Notes under the pieces: generated by a model
What the model was told of the DNA's origin: nothing
The model's input: the letters and a program-made list of their open reading frames with translations, nothing else
Database searches by the model: none
Shown: positions 1 through 12,284 of the stretch, in pieces
Layout of the letters: each line of letters begins with the position of its first letter
Numbering within the stretch: the stretch's first letter is position 1
NCBI RefSeq assembly: GCF_027887165.1
Contig: NC_077228.1
Coordinates: forward strand, 103,690,350-103,754,349
DNA length: 64,000 bases
From: Monodelphis domestica
Lineage: Eukaryota > Chordata > Mammalia > Didelphimorphia > Didelphidae
Direction of reading: 5' to 3'
Program-made: the position numbers and the translations under genes

Positions 1-981
1 AAAAAAGCAAGCTTTACATCAAAGAAATATAGTTTTCATGTACAATCTTCTTTCTCATCTACTAAGTACATGCAAGTACCCATTTTATTTGCCATTTATT
101 AAATTCAAAATAAAAATAAAGCAATTTTTAAATGCTTGCTGATTGATTGATGAACTATTTTGAATGATAATTGCTGGAGAAAAGGGCCTGGCATAGTCCT
201 AGGTGAAACTATGTAGTAGGAAAAATTCATCTTGGGGCACCACAAACACATGCTATCTATCTATCCCCTGTGTTATGCCCTAGTTCTGCCTCCTTGATTG
301 GACCCCTTATGCTATTTCCCATTCCTCCATCTGCTAGGTCTGGCCTAGGCTATCACCCTCACTGGATATTATCCCCACCAAAATCATCTGATCTCTGCCT
401 GAGTGAAGGCATCTAAGCAAAGACTGGTCACGTGACTAGCCATGTGACTTGGGTCAAGTGCCTCACCTTTCTGAGCCTCAACTCCTTTGGGTGTAAAACG
501 TGAAGCATAGTCACTGCTTGGCCTACCTTATAGGATTGCTGTGAGGGTCCCATCAGAGGATGCAGACTCTCTATGGTGAGCTTCCAAAGTACTTCATGAA
601 AGTACAGTTCTTCCAGTCCTTCCTTCACTGTCCTCTGATCCCTCAGCATGCCATCGTATGGATTCTGGGTTCTCTAGGCTTTGACAAGGGGAGTACACAA
701 GTTTTGGCAAGCCCAATCAAGTTGAAAAAAGTGTCCATTATTATCCTGGTAATGGATGAACTGGCTTCATCATAGTTCATTCTCAAAAGGTCCATTCCCA
801 GTCATGGGATGAATTTTTTTTTCAACAGAAGCCAACACCAGAAGACTTGTCCATTAAGATGTGGAGGGGGTGGTAGTCTTCATGGGTGAAGGGAGAACCC
901 TCACAGTTCAATTGACTTCAACAAATGGGTTAAGCACCCACCAAGCCAGACCAGCGCTGGGAACACAGTTGAAAAAAAAAA
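1..981. other. No gene recognised
   Basis: Low-CpG intergenic sequence. Short frames on both strands have no recognisable domain. No repeat family was identified with confidence. Confidence 0.6.
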
Positions 982-1170
982 TCTGGGGGACAGCTGGGTG
1001 GTTCAGTGGATTGAGAGCCAGGCCCAGTTCAAATGTGACCTTCAACACTTCCTAGCTGTGTGACCCTGAGCAAGTCACTTAATCCCCATAGTCTAGCCTT
1101 TACTGTTCTTCTGCCTTTGAGCCAATATATAGTATTAATTCTAAGATGGAAAGTAAGGGGGGGAGAGGGT
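982..1170 (+). mobile_element. CORE-SINE (marsupial, about 200 bp type)
   Basis: Sense copy from gggggacagctgggtggttc to the ctaagatggaaagtaaggg end. The head carries the tRNA-like start and the middle carries the MIR/CORE box tagctgtgtgaccctgagcaa. Confidence 0.85.
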
Positions 1171-1528
1171 AAGAAAAAAAGAGTTCCTGCCCTAAAGGAG
1201 TTTATAATCTACTAAAGTCACAATAATATCACTAACTTCTATAATGCTTTAAGATAGATGAGTGGCTTTCCTCCACAACAACTTGGTAATGCAAGTGTTA
1301 TTGCTTCCATTTTACAAGAGAACTGAAGTCCCGAGAGGTAAAGTTTCCTCTTGGTAACTTTGATAAAACGACCAGGTTTACACAATTAACAATTATCAAA
1401 GCAAAGAATCAAAACCAGGTCCTTGACTTTAGGCTTATTGTCCTTTGTGTAACACAGGTGCAATCATTCTTCCTTAGAGGAGGAAAACACTCCAACTGTT
1501 AATACACTAAAGGGTAAAGGAAAGAGCC

Positions 1529-1530
<2 letters not shown>

Positions 1531-1625
<95 letters not shown>

Positions 1626-1651
1626 TTTGTTTTTTAAGAAAAAAAATGTAC

Positions 1652-1698
<47 letters not shown>
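1531..1698. repeat. (TA)n / (GA)n compound microsatellite
   Basis: (AT)n 1531-1603, GA 1604-1626, an A/T spacer, then (TA)n 1652-1698. The array sits against the tail of an antisense SINE. Confidence 0.95.
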
Positions 1699-1701
<3 letters not shown>

Positions 1702-1863
1702 CCCTTGCCTTCCATCTTAGAATCAATACTGTGTATTGGTTCCAAGGTAGAAGAGTGACTTGCCCAGGGTCACACAGCTAGGGAGGATCTGAAGTCACAT
1801 TTGAATCCAGGACCTCCCATCTCTATCCCTAAATCTCAATCCACTAAACCACCTAGCTGCCCC
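1699..1863 (-). mobile_element. CORE-SINE, abutting a TA array
   Basis: Antisense copy (cttagaatcaatactgtg to cctagctgcccc), lacking the central 'ggctaggcaatggggg' part. The TA microsatellite starts at its A-tail side. Confidence 0.8.
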
Positions 1864-1865
1864 CA

Positions 1866-3859
1866 GCTCTATTTTTAAGAGTGGCCTTCTAAGACAATGT
1901 CTCTGCCTCTACTTCCTTTTCTTGATCCTTCAGAGGTTCTTGTGGTGGAAATTTCAGGGCAGGCCAAGGCTACCTCATAACAGGCCAGGAGGGAAGATCC
2001 TTTAGGAGAGCCAAGTCTTTCGGCATTCCTCAAATGGCTAGTTATCTACCAGGTGTATGGGCATACTCATCCTGGCACCCATCCCTATTTAGTGTTGAAT
2101 AAAGCCCTTTGGGATCCTTGTTATGATGGAGGAGACTCATGACCTTAGTAACCTCTTTGCTACAGAAGGATCCTCCCCAGGAGCCTCACAAAGAGTTAAC
2201 TAAAGCCTGGCCATCTTCCCAGCAGCCCCACAATAAACAATAGCCGAGCTTCCTTCCAAGGACTCTAGACTGTTTGGGAAACATTGTGCATTGGGGCAGA
2301 AGCACCCAGTTGGCCCACTGACGGGCCTCCACCCCTTTCTAGCTCTTAGCTGCTCTCCTGTCCCAGGTCCAGAAGACCCAGGCCAGAGGCAGGTCAGCAG
2401 CCTGGGAAAGGGTTAAGTCTGCAAGAGGCACCCTGGACCCAGCTGTCTCCGTGGGCGGCAGCGGATTTACAGTTATCCTCCAGCCCAATGGGGCTGCTGA
2501 GCCCTGTGTGGGAGAGAGAGGCTCCTGTTGGGGTGGGGGGAAGTTTATCCTTGCCAAAGCCAGATTCCCCTGTCCTTCAGCCAGGGCCTCCCACACAGGC
2601 GCCTAGGGTGGGGAGGGGGAGCTGGGAATTAGGAACCAGGGAGGGGGCTGAGAAGGATCCAGGAAAGCTGAGTGGGAGAAGAACTCAACCTGGTCAGATG
2701 CCACTGCTTCACTCTCTTTCTCAGAATAGGAAAGAAGGCTTGTCTGCTACAAATTCCTGGCTTCCATTCCTGACCATCATGTTGGTGCTCTCCTCCATGC
2801 CTCAGTTTCCCCTTCTGAAGGAAGAAAATTGGGAATTTGATCCTGAGAAGCATGGAACAATCTTTAGATTCTTTCAGGCTGCTGGTATACTATTAGGGAA
2901 TCCCCTTCCCACTCTCTCCCTCTCCCACCTGCCCAATAATTTTAATTGTATAAAAATACTTTATTCTTGACCTTGTTTTAAAAATACTCAGAATCTCCCA
3001 GGAAGTCAGGCAAGGTTTTCAGGAGTTTTTAGAGTCCTAGGATCATAAATCTCTAGCTGAAAGGAACCCTAGAGGTTGCCTAGTATTATACTGGCTTAAC
3101 CAATGCCCAGCCAGGCTACATGACTTGCCCAAAGTTAATATAATGACAATGACTGATGTTTATATAGCATTTTGACGTTTACGAAGTACAGCTCTCTGAG
3201 GCAAGTAGTGCAAATCTTATTATTACAGCTAGGAAATATCAAAGCAGGGATTTGAGACTAAGTCATCTCACTCCAAGGCCTCCTCTCTTTCCACCTCAAC
3301 ACACTCAACAGAGCTAGGCTGAGAGCTCTGCAGCCAAGTTTCCTTTCAACCTCTCCGGTGCTAATATCTGATTTCTGAATTGGTTTATACAAATGCCCAC
3401 AATGAAGTCTTTTGTGAAGTCTGAGGATCCTGACTTCCCAAACTCCCTTTCCTTTTGCATGCTTTTCTGGTATAGGGGACACCCACATAGATGAAATCCT
3501 GAATCCTTGAACTGTGCAAAAGTCCATGACTTGAGAAGAGTTGGCCCACTTATGGACAACTGTGTGGCAGAGTGCCAGGCATGGAGTCAGGAAAACCTGA
3601 CTTCAAAAATAATGAATACATAAACTGTGTCTAATGGAATATGCAATATTCTGTGCCCATAGTCGCCCATCTCTGCAAAAATATGAGAAGTAGATTTCTT
3701 AGTTCATTTCTGGAAGAAATTGAAGCAGAATTATGGAGTGCTGAAGTTCATTTTATTGGTTTTATTTTCCCTTTTCATTGTGGAAATCATTGTATTTATT
3801 GTTCTTGGTTCTGCTTATTTCAGCCTATGTGATTCATCTAGGTCTTCTCTAAATGTATC
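1866..3859. other. No gene recognised
   Basis: Mostly single-copy. 2280-2660 is G/C-richer with open frames on both strands and no recognisable motif. 3040-3290 looks like an eroded MIR. Confidence 0.55.
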
Positions 3860-3872
3860 TTGAATCTGTTCT

Positions 3873-4408
3873 TTTTTTTTATTTCTTTTTTTTCTTTTTC
3901 TTTTTTTTAAATTTTAATATTATTTTATTTGGTCGTTTTCATACATTATTCACTGGAAACAAAGATTGTTTTCTTTTCCTCCCCTCCCTTCCCCCCCCCC
4001 CCCCCCCCCCCGCCTTTCCCTCTCCCATAGCCGACGCATGATTCCACTGGTTATCACATGTGTTCTTGACTCGAACCCATTTCCCTGTTGTTGGAGTTTG
4101 CATTATAGTGTTCATTTAGAGTCTCCCCTCAGTCTTATCTCCTCCAACCCTGTAGTCAAGCAGTTGCTTTTCAGCGGTGTTTTTACTCCCACAGTTTATC
4201 CTCTGCTTGTGGGTAGTATTTTTTTTTTAGATCCCTGCAGATTGTTCAGGGATTGCATTGATACTAATGGAGAAGTCCATCACCTTCGATTGTACCACAA
4301 TGTATCAGTCTCTGTGTACAATGTTTTCCTGGTTCTGCTCCTCTCGCTCTGCATTACTTCCTGGAGGTTGTTCCAGTCTCCATGGAACTTCTCCACTTTA
4401 TTATTCCT
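3873..4408 (-). mobile_element. L1 3' end, 5'-truncated
   Basis: Reverse-oriented copy of the same L1 3' end (A/T tail at the left, ORF2 end at the right), interrupted by a C-homopolymer. Duplication TTGAATCTGTTCT at 3860-3872 and 4409-4421. Confidence 0.85.
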
Positions 4409-4444
4409 TTGAATCTGTTCTGTGTAGCTTGTATATATCTATTT

Positions 4445-4650
4445 CTATACATGTTGTCACCCCCATTAGAATTTAAGCTTTTCAAGGGAAAGGGACAATC
4501 TTTGTAGTTGTATCTCCTCTGCTTTGGTCAGTGGATGGCACATAGTAGGCATGAAAGAGGAAAAGGGACAATCTTTATATTTGTATCTCCTCTGCTTTGG
4601 TCAGTGGATGGCACATAGCAGGCATGAAATAAATACTTATTAAGTGTTTG
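4445..4650 (+). mobile_element. L2-like 3' end with internal tandem duplication
   Basis: attagaatttaagcttttca through aataaatacttattaag. The central part is duplicated (see 4489-4628). Confidence 0.5.
4489..4628 (+). repeat. Tandem duplication, period 73 bp
   Basis: 4489-4561 and 4562-4628 are about 95% identical, each with aaagggacaatcttt, tatctcctctgctttgg and cagtggatggcacatag. Confidence 0.85.
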
Positions 4651-4854
4651 ATTTCTCCTGACCCAGTCTTTGACTGCTGCCACCACCCTTCTTATACTCC
4701 TCTCTTTTCTTTCTCTCTTCTCTTCCCATAGTTTGAGTATATTCAGAATCATAGAATCACACATTTTCAGACCTGAAGATTATCTCATCCAATCCTTTCA
4801 TTCCATAGGTGCTCTGGAAATTTAAGCCACCAGACAAGGTGATGTTTTTTTTGT

Positions 4855-5085
4855 TTTGTTTTTCAATCATTTCAAAATCGCCATGACTTCACTTGGGATT
4901 TTTTCGACAAAGATATTGAAACAGTTTGCCATTTCCTTCTCGAGCTCATTTTTACCAATGCAGAGACTGAGGCAAGTAGAGTTACATGATTTGTCCATGG
5001 TCAAACAGCTAGTAAGTATTTGAGGTCAGATTTGAACTCAAGAATATGGATCTTCCAGATTCCGTTGTGCTCCTTAGATACCCAT
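4855..5085 (-). mobile_element. Longer CORE-SINE (acaactgaacaac-tailed type)
   Basis: Antisense: gccatgacttcacttggga, gtttgccatttccttctcgag, tcaaacagctagtaagt and ttgaactcaagaa. Diverged. Confidence 0.65.
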
Positions 5086-5264
5086 ATATGAGTCAAATGA
5101 CCAGACCTTGACTAGAACCCAAACCCCATGCCAACTAGGCATCAAGGTTATCTCCATTCCTTCTCCCAAGGCAGAGTGTTAAAATGGAATGAGAAACTGT
5201 GGGGATTCTATGATATCAAATTTGTATTTGGTGGACTGATAGTGCTCAGTGACTACCTATTTTA

Positions 5265-5430
5265 TTTTTAAACTCTTACCTTCTATCTTCGAATTAATGG
5301 TAGGTATCAGATTTAAGGCAGGAGGATAGGGGCTAGGCAATTAGGGTTAAGTGAGTTGAACCAATATTTAAACCCCGGACCTCCCAACTCCAGGTTTGGT
5401 TCCCTATCCACTGAGCACCAAGCTGTCTCC
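5265..5430 (-). mobile_element. CORE-SINE, diverged
   Basis: Antisense: aaactcttaccttctatctt to ccactgagcaccaagctgtc. Confidence 0.75.
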
Positions 5431-6189
5431 AAGACTCCTATGCTGTTTTATACCTACTGAACTAAAGCCAGTTATAGCTGTTCTGAGTGTCTGAAAGGGT
5501 AAGTACAATTGACTACTCCCTCCGTCTAATTCCTTGCCCTTTCCCCTTCTCCATGCCCTATTTTGAGTTCTCCAGTATTGCTCCTGATTCCAAGGATTGA
5601 GAGAAGAAACCAAACACTTAATCTTGTGACTAGTTACCAGTCCAGAACAGATTCCAATTAGGGGTGGGAAGGATGGGTGTGGAACACTCCTCTAGCTGCT
5701 GGTCAAGGACAAGAGATGTCCTGCCCCTAGACATTTCAGCAGGTGATTGGGAGGTGGAGAAGTGAGAGGCGGGTCCTTCCAAATCTTCCCTCCCCAGCTC
5801 CAGTGTACACATCCATGCATCATACTTTAAAAATAATATATTCTCCCCCCCCCCCTCCTCCTCTTCCTGGGACATGAGCTGACACTTAATCTGACACCTT
5901 GGCTTTCAGAAAGGAACTAAAATTCCTTTGGATTGATTGGGAAAGATCACCCTGAGGAACTGTGTCTTCTGGATCCTCAATGCCAAATCCACCCGATGGT
6001 TTCCAGATGTGTGGTTGGAGGAGGGTTAGCCAGGAGGATTCAGGCATTTTGTGCTCTAGCTTATAAGGTGAGTTCTAATGGTAGTTCAATTACTTGTCTG
6101 GCCTGGGAGCAGTCAAACTTTACTTCTTTGGGGCATCATTTTTCCAAATGTCAAATACTGGTGTGATTTTTAAATTTCATCCATCTTGC

Positions 6190-6660
6190 TTGGTCTAGCA
6201 CCCAGGAATGTGCACACCCACACTACATAGGCATGTGCTAGCTAATGACAAATCAGAAACAACTAACTGCCCCCCTGGGCTGCCCTAAGCCAAGCTTGAG
6301 CCACCATTGGCACATGTGAGACGCAGGAAGTGAGGTAGAGAACAGCCTCTGGAGTTCGCTCACTTCCTGTGGAGAGGGCTAGATGGGAGTCCAATCCTGG
6401 AGCTTGAGCTGGGAGGAGCCCTGCAGATAGCTTTCCTTCAGATGGGTCACCTGAGTGATAAAGACTGATTCCCTTCTCTGCCTTGGCTCTCCAAGGCCTC
6501 AACTCCCACTTTGGCTCAATCTGAGCCAGGGTGGTCCTGAGTTGAACTCTTTCCTTCTCTCCCCCTAATAATCTCTCTCCTGTTGTAATTAAATTACCAT
6601 AAAATTTCATTCTGACTTGAGTGTTTCATTTAGGATTTAAAAAATTAAATCTACCCTTGG
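6190..6660 (+). mobile_element. LTR fragment related to the 62-kb LTR
   Basis: Contains ctcctgttgtaattaaa followed by ttctgacttgagtgttt, matching the 3' third of the 61502-62463 LTR, plus an upstream segment typical of LTR U3. Boundaries are approximate and no flanking duplication was identified. Confidence 0.5.
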
Positions 6661-7469
6661 TCTGGAATAATCAGCAGCTTCCAGGGGTCCTTCAGGGTTG
6701 TCCTTTCCATTGGTTTAAATAGCTTCAGCTATCTCCAGAAGCATCTGGGGACACATTGCTTGTAAACAAGTCAGCCAGGGGTTAAGTGTCAGATGACCAG
6801 GAAATGTGGATCCTTCCTCTTAACTCAGCCTATGACAAACTAGGTGACCTTTTAGCAAGTCACTCAGGCTTCTTGGACTTCAGTTCCCCTGGTGCTTTTG
6901 ATGGGGAATATTGTCCTGGCCCCTTCCCTTCTACAGAGGGAGATGAATGAGATAAATGATCTCATGTACCTTGATCTCCTTAAGAGAATGCTAAGCTATT
7001 GATATTAATGGTATTAATTACAATACAATTTAATCTTATAATAATGGTCATAATCCTGATTCTACCCTGACCTGATTTTAGCCAAGAAGTAAGAACAAGG
7101 CCAGACTAAGTGAGGATAACAGATATGATTGAAAGAATACTCTATCCTCAATTAATCCAGTCTCTGTTCCTCACTAGCTTTGTAAACTTGGACTTCATCT
7201 CTCTGAGCCTCAGTTTCTTCATTAGTAAAATAGAAAGGGGATAGGGTCAAACAAGATGATCATCTTGAATTTGGAGTTAGAGAACCCAAGTTTAAATCAC
7301 GATGTTATAACTGACGAGGTAATCAAAGGCTTAGGTTTCCTCATCTATAAACTAGGGTTGTACTAGGTGTCCTCTAAGGTCTTCATCTTTAGTTTGATCT
7401 TTAGGGTTTCTTCTTGCTAGAATGTTCTTTGAATTTTAACAAGTAAACATGTATTAGGAGCCTACCTAT

Positions 7470-7680
7470 GGGGCAACTGGGTGGCTCAGTGAATGGAGAG
7501 CCAGGCCCAGAGATGGGAAGTCCTAGATACATATCTAGCCTCAGACTCTGCCTAGCTGTGTGACCCTGGGTAAGTCACTTAACCCCCATTGCCTAGCCCT
7601 TACAGCTCTTCTGCCTTGGACCCAATACATGGTATTGATTCTAAGACAGAGGGAAAGGTTTAGAAAATAAATAAAAAGAG
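7470..7680 (+). mobile_element. CORE-SINE, first of a pair
   Basis: Sense copy ggggcaactgggtggctc to ctaagacagagggaaagg with an A-rich tail. The flanks agcctacctatg and tctaccataag echo the next junction, suggesting stepwise insertion at nearly the same site. Confidence 0.85.
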
Positions 7681-7688
7681 TCTACCAT

Positions 7689-7867
7689 AAGGGAACCTAG
7701 GTAGATAGAGTGCCAGACCTGGAGTGGAGAGGACCTGGGTTCAAATCTGATTTCAGACCCTGAGTGTGTAGCCCTGGGTAAGTCATATAACCCCTACTGC
7801 CTAGCCACTCTCCTGTCTTAGAAATGATACTAAGATAGAAGGGTAAGATTTTAATTTTTAAAAAAAA
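7689..7867 (+). mobile_element. CORE-SINE, second of a pair
   Basis: Sense copy directly after the previous one, ending in A-rich sequence and followed by cctaccatgtgtcagg, the continuation of the interrupted older repeat. Confidence 0.8.
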
Positions 7868-8300
7868 TCCTACCATGTGTCAGGCATTGTGCTAAGCTGT
7901 GGGGGTACAAGTAAAAATAAGAAACAATCCCCTCCTTCAAGGAGCTCCCATTCTAATGGGGAAGACAACACTCTATAGAGGAACATGGGGATAATCAGCA
8001 GAGAAAAGGCATTAGAATTAAATGAGATTGGGAGAAAGTTACCAGTGGAAGGTCAGATTTTATCTGGGACTTGAAAGAAGAGCATGCCAGGCATGGGTGA
8101 AGCCAGAATGGGTGGCTATCCCTAACCTAGCCATGGCCAAAGGGAATCTGTTGGAAGAACCTGAGACATTAGACAGAGACTAAGACATCATCAGGACTAA
8201 AGCTTATGAAGGAGAAAGGGAAGAAAGGGAGGAAGCTAGTGGTAAGGGTGAGAATACTTCAGGAACAGCCAGAGGTCTACCTCCTCAGCCTAGGAATTAA
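7868..8300 (+). mobile_element. Unclassified old interspersed repeat
   Basis: Another member of the family at 55110: tgtgtcaggcattgtgctaa, ccttcaaggagctcccattc, aaaggcattagaattaaatg, agagcatgccaggcatgg. It hosted the two SINEs before it. Confidence 0.5.
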
Positions 8301-8394
8301 TTTGCATTTTGTTTTCCTAAGGGAAGATTTGATAAATACCATATAAAGGTTAGCTATTATCCATTAAGTGATGGATAATATGGGGAAAAGTTTC

Positions 8395-8515
8395 TTCCTT
8401 GGATTGCAAATATCTTAAGGGCAGACACTGTCTTTTGCCTGTTTTTGTATCTCCAATACTTAACACAATGCCTGGCAAATAGTAGGTACTTAACAAATAT
8501 TGGTTGATTGATTGA
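8395..8515 (+). mobile_element. L2 3' end
   Basis: ttaagggcagacactgtctt, acaatgcctggcaaatagtagg and aacaaatattggttgattg. Confidence 0.6.
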
Positions 8516-9778
8516 CCATGTAGAAAATAATTATACTAGATTGAAATTTTAGTAGGAGTCAATATTGTGGCATGAAAGAGAGAAAGTTAATGCAATCAGG
8601 CTTCATAACTCTACCTTTGAACATGCTAGCAATAACTCACATCTTTATAGTGCTAAAAAATGTATAAAGTACTTTCCTCACAACAACCACACATTATCAT
8701 TCCCATGCTACCAAAAAATGGTAACAAACTATTATTTATACAGTGCTTTAAAGTTTGAAAAGCATTTCAAATACATGAGCTAATTTGAGAGACTTATTAA
8801 ATGAGATCTCACCAGTATGCCATAAGGTAAATTCTACACGTATTATTAGTCCCATTTTTCAGATAAGAAAACTGAGGTTTAGAGAGATGAAATTACTTTT
8901 TACCTTTCTCTGTGTCCCTAGTACTTATTGTAATATTTGACACAGGATAGGCACTTTAAATGCTAATTGACTGACTTTTTCATGATAATATAGCTGTTGC
9001 AGATAATGTAGAGGTAGGGAAATTTGATAAGAGCTTCTCAGTTAAATGAAATCTCATGCCTGAAAGGGATTGGGGAGTCATGGTTAGGATGTTGGATATG
9101 TGATCAAAAAGACCTCGCATCAAGTCTCTCCTTTAAGACTTAGTATCTGTGTGACCCTGAGTAAGTCACCTAACTGCTCCAGACCCTATTTTCTCATCTG
9201 TAGTATGAAGGGAATGAATTTAAGGTCCCTTCTAGTCCTAAAATGTATGATCCTTATGAAGTTCCACAGGTACTCTGCTGCATACCAGTATTATCTTCAT
9301 TTTTCCTATGTGGAAACTGAGTCTCAGAGAGATGAGTTTGCCTGTAGTCACACAGATACTAAGTACAAAATGTGAGATCTGAACCCAGTTCTTCCCAATT
9401 TCATGTAAGACATTCTTTTGAAGGAAAACATTTTTTGTTACTATATAGAAGATAGATTGTAGGGGGTAGAAACGAGAAGCAAGAAGGCCAATAAAAACAC
9501 TGTTACTATAGTCTAGAGGCAAGGTGTTCAGAGTCTTAAATACAGTGTGAACAAGAGGAGGGACATGTAAAATATAAAAGAGGGAAAAAATCTAGATGAA
9601 AAATCAACAAAGTTGGCAATTGGTTGAATATAGGAGTGAAGGAATGGGGAGAATGAAACAAGCAGAATCAGGAGACTTTTATATGCAGCAACAAAAATAT
9701 TGTTTGAAGAATGACTTTGTGTGTCCACCTCCAGGGAAGAAACTGCTAAAAAGAAATCAGACATAGTTCTGTGTATAT

Positions 9779-10625
9779 TGTAAGGATAATTTTAGTGTTT
9801 TGACTTAAAATCTAAATAAGTGGTCACCATGGGAAATTCCCAAATATGAAAATACCCACGTCAGCTGGGGATTTATGGAGATTTTAATTAATAAAGAGAG
9901 AAGGAATTAAGGGAAGGAGAGAGAGAATTAATTTAAACTGCTCTGGCTCAGGCTGAGCCAAGCAGTAGTTAAAGGTCTAGGCCAAAGTGGCTTCCCTGAG
10001 CCTAAGGGAGAGGGAGTCAGTCTTATCACTCACCACAAGACCATCTCCAAGCAAGCTCCAGTCCTCCACTGAATCTCCTGGACTGAGTTCAGAATCTAAC
10101 TCAATTCAACTGACTTCTGAACTGTCCTTTAGCCTCCTTTTAAAGAGAATTTTCTCTTTATGTCATCTCCCCTAAATTTTCACATCTACCAATCACAGTA
10201 GACACTTTTTTCCAGGGCTACCCATTCTTAGTTCTCACCTTCTTTGGTTCTCACTTTCTCTGGTTAGATTATATCTTCTGAGTATTTCACATCTCTTTGT
10301 TAAGCTTGCCTTTTGTAAGTTACTTGACCTTTTTGTGATTATTTTAACCTTTACAGGTACTTAACACTTTTTTGTATTAGATCTAAAAATAGAACTATCT
10401 TAAGGTTCTAGCTTCACTATAAGGTATGAGTTAAGTACCTTCATTGTTCAATCAGCAGTTTAAACTTTTATCTTCCCCTAAAGTATGTCTAATTAGGGTG
10501 GAGTAATTTTAAAAGTTCCCAATACATTCCTGATTCTTGTTAGACCAAGTATCTCCATTGTTACAATAAGGGAATAGCTAGAACAAATCTTCTAAGGTAC
10601 AGTCTGAGTAGTTTTAAGATTCACA
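9779..10625 (-). mobile_element. Solo LTR, endogenous retrovirus (847 bp)
   Basis: TG...CA termini are flanked by the 4-bp duplication ATAT (9775-9778 and 10626-10629). On the minus strand it shares segments with the 61.5-62.5 kb LTR (gattggtagatgtga, a pyrimidine-rich U3/R border, attaatt-type signal, agctgacgtgggt near the 3' end). Solo LTR, more diverged than that copy. Confidence 0.65.
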
Positions 10626-10745
10626 ATATATATGGCTTTTTGTCAAATGAAGCCTTCTCTAATGGAGGGAGAGGGTTAACTGGGTTATTTACTGTAACCA
10701 ACAAATCAATAAATTTAAACAAAACGGAATGACTGAAAGAATAGA

Positions 10746-10948
10746 GGGCACCCAGAGTGCTCAGTAGATGGAGAGTCAGATCTAGAGATAAGAAATCCTG
10801 GATTCTAATGTGATCTCAGATGCTTCCTAGCTATGTGACCCTGGGCAAGTCTCTTAACCCCCATTGCCTAGCCCTTACTGGTTTTCTGTCTTGGAACCGA
10901 GACTTAGTATTGATTCTAAGTAGAAGGAATGGGTTTAAAAAAAATAGA
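10746..10948 (+). mobile_element. CORE-SINE
   Basis: Sense: gggcacccagagtgctcagt, tagctatgtgaccctggg, cccccattgcctagccctta. Confidence 0.85.
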
Positions 10949-10954
10949 AGTCCC

Positions 10955-11465
10955 CCTAACAGAAATAGAAAAGAGCAGAGAAAAGGAGGGTTTAGGGAAG
11001 AGCATAAGCTCCATTCTGCACATAAGGCATTTGAGACCCTCTACTTCAGAGAGAACCACTCCAATGGGCTGGCCACGTTGTTCAAATGCCAAAAGTCTAT
11101 TTGCTTACAAGACTTTTTTCCAGAGAACACACACAAGGCAAGCCCTCTCAAGGAGGTTAGAAGAAACAATACAAGGACACTCCCAAGGGCTCGATGAAAA
11201 ATTTTAGTATGATTGTGAGACAAATGGGACACTCTAACATAAGACCATCCTGCATGGCATGCCCTCATCAAAGAAGGTGCTGTGCTCTATGAGCAAAGCG
11301 GAATTGGAGTAGCTCAAAGGAAACATGAAAGGTGCAAATTTAGAGATGTCTCCATCCACAATGTTCATGTGAGCTATTTGTGCCCAATCTCTGGTAAAGC
11401 CACAACTTGACCACAACATAATGATGTCATCTTGGTTCTCTTTGAGTACAAAGGATAGCAACCAT
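10955..11465 (+). mobile_element. LINE ORF2 C-terminus, non-L1
   Basis: A frame at 11246-11410 reads AWHALIKEGAVLYEQ, then RKHERCKFRDV and SYLCPISGKA. The C-X2-C-like end resembles the C2H2-type knuckle at the extreme C-terminus of some non-LTR retrotransposon polymerases. It is followed by a tgatgtcatcttggt...gaggacaacaacca-type 3'UTR. The family assignment is uncertain. Confidence 0.4.
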
Positions 11466-11469
11466 AATG

Positions 11470-11725
11470 TGCCAGGCATTGGGCTAACTAACTACTTTTA
11501 CAAATATAATGTCATTTGATCCTAACAGCAACCCTGGGAGGGAGGTGCTACTATAATCCCCATTTTGCAGGCAGGAAACCTAGGCAGACAGAGGTTAAAT
11601 GGATTACCCAGAGTCACAGAGCTATGTATCTGAAGCTGAATTGGAACTCAGCTCTTCCTGACTCCCAGCCCACTGTACCACCTAGTGCTTTATCCACTGT
11701 ACTATCTAGCTGCATCTATGAGGCT
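11470..11725 (-). mobile_element. MIR-type SINE, antisense
   Basis: gccaggcattgggctaacta, cccattttgcaggcagga, gagttaaatgg-like, ccactgtactatctagctgc. Confidence 0.7.
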
Positions 11726-12284
11726 AGACTCACTGGTGTTAAGAGAGTAGAGAGGCCTATGGAATGAAAAATGGAAGTAAATACAAGAAAGAGTTCTCAA
11801 GGTTGACTCAAATCTTCTCTTCCTTAGAACTCTGGTAGGCAGATTATCTCCTGATAATCTGCTTTTCTCCAACTCTTTCTCTTCTTCCTCTCCTCACCCT
11901 TCTCTTCCTTTAAGTTATCTCTCCCTCCTTCCCTGCCTCTCTCTCTCTCCTTTTCTCTTTCTTTCTAGCCAGGACCCTGGAAAAGACTAAAACTCAGAAT
12001 AACATTGCCAAAAAGAAAAAGAAATTGGCTATGTTTCAACATAGAAGGAACAACTCGCTAATCATGTGGAAATCAGTCCTGATTCAATTTACCTATATAC
12101 AATCAGATCATTAAATAATTGGAACAAAGAAAACTAAATATGTAGGTAGAAAAAATGATAAAACATAGGAAAATATATAACACAAAATTTAAAAACAACC
12201 TTGTTGTTTAAACTGAAATAAATGAATATAATCAAAACCAGTTTTTAAAAAATGAAAAACAAGTAATAGATGAAAAAAGGACAT

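Noticed and set aside
982-1170. tRNA genes at the SINE heads
   Set aside because: The B-box-like ggttcaaat occurs in many SINE copies, but no cloverleaf or intact acceptor stem was found.
2488-2970. 160-codon plus-strand frame in a GC-richer patch
   Set aside because: No recognisable motif, proline/serine-rich random-like composition and competing open frames on the other strand.
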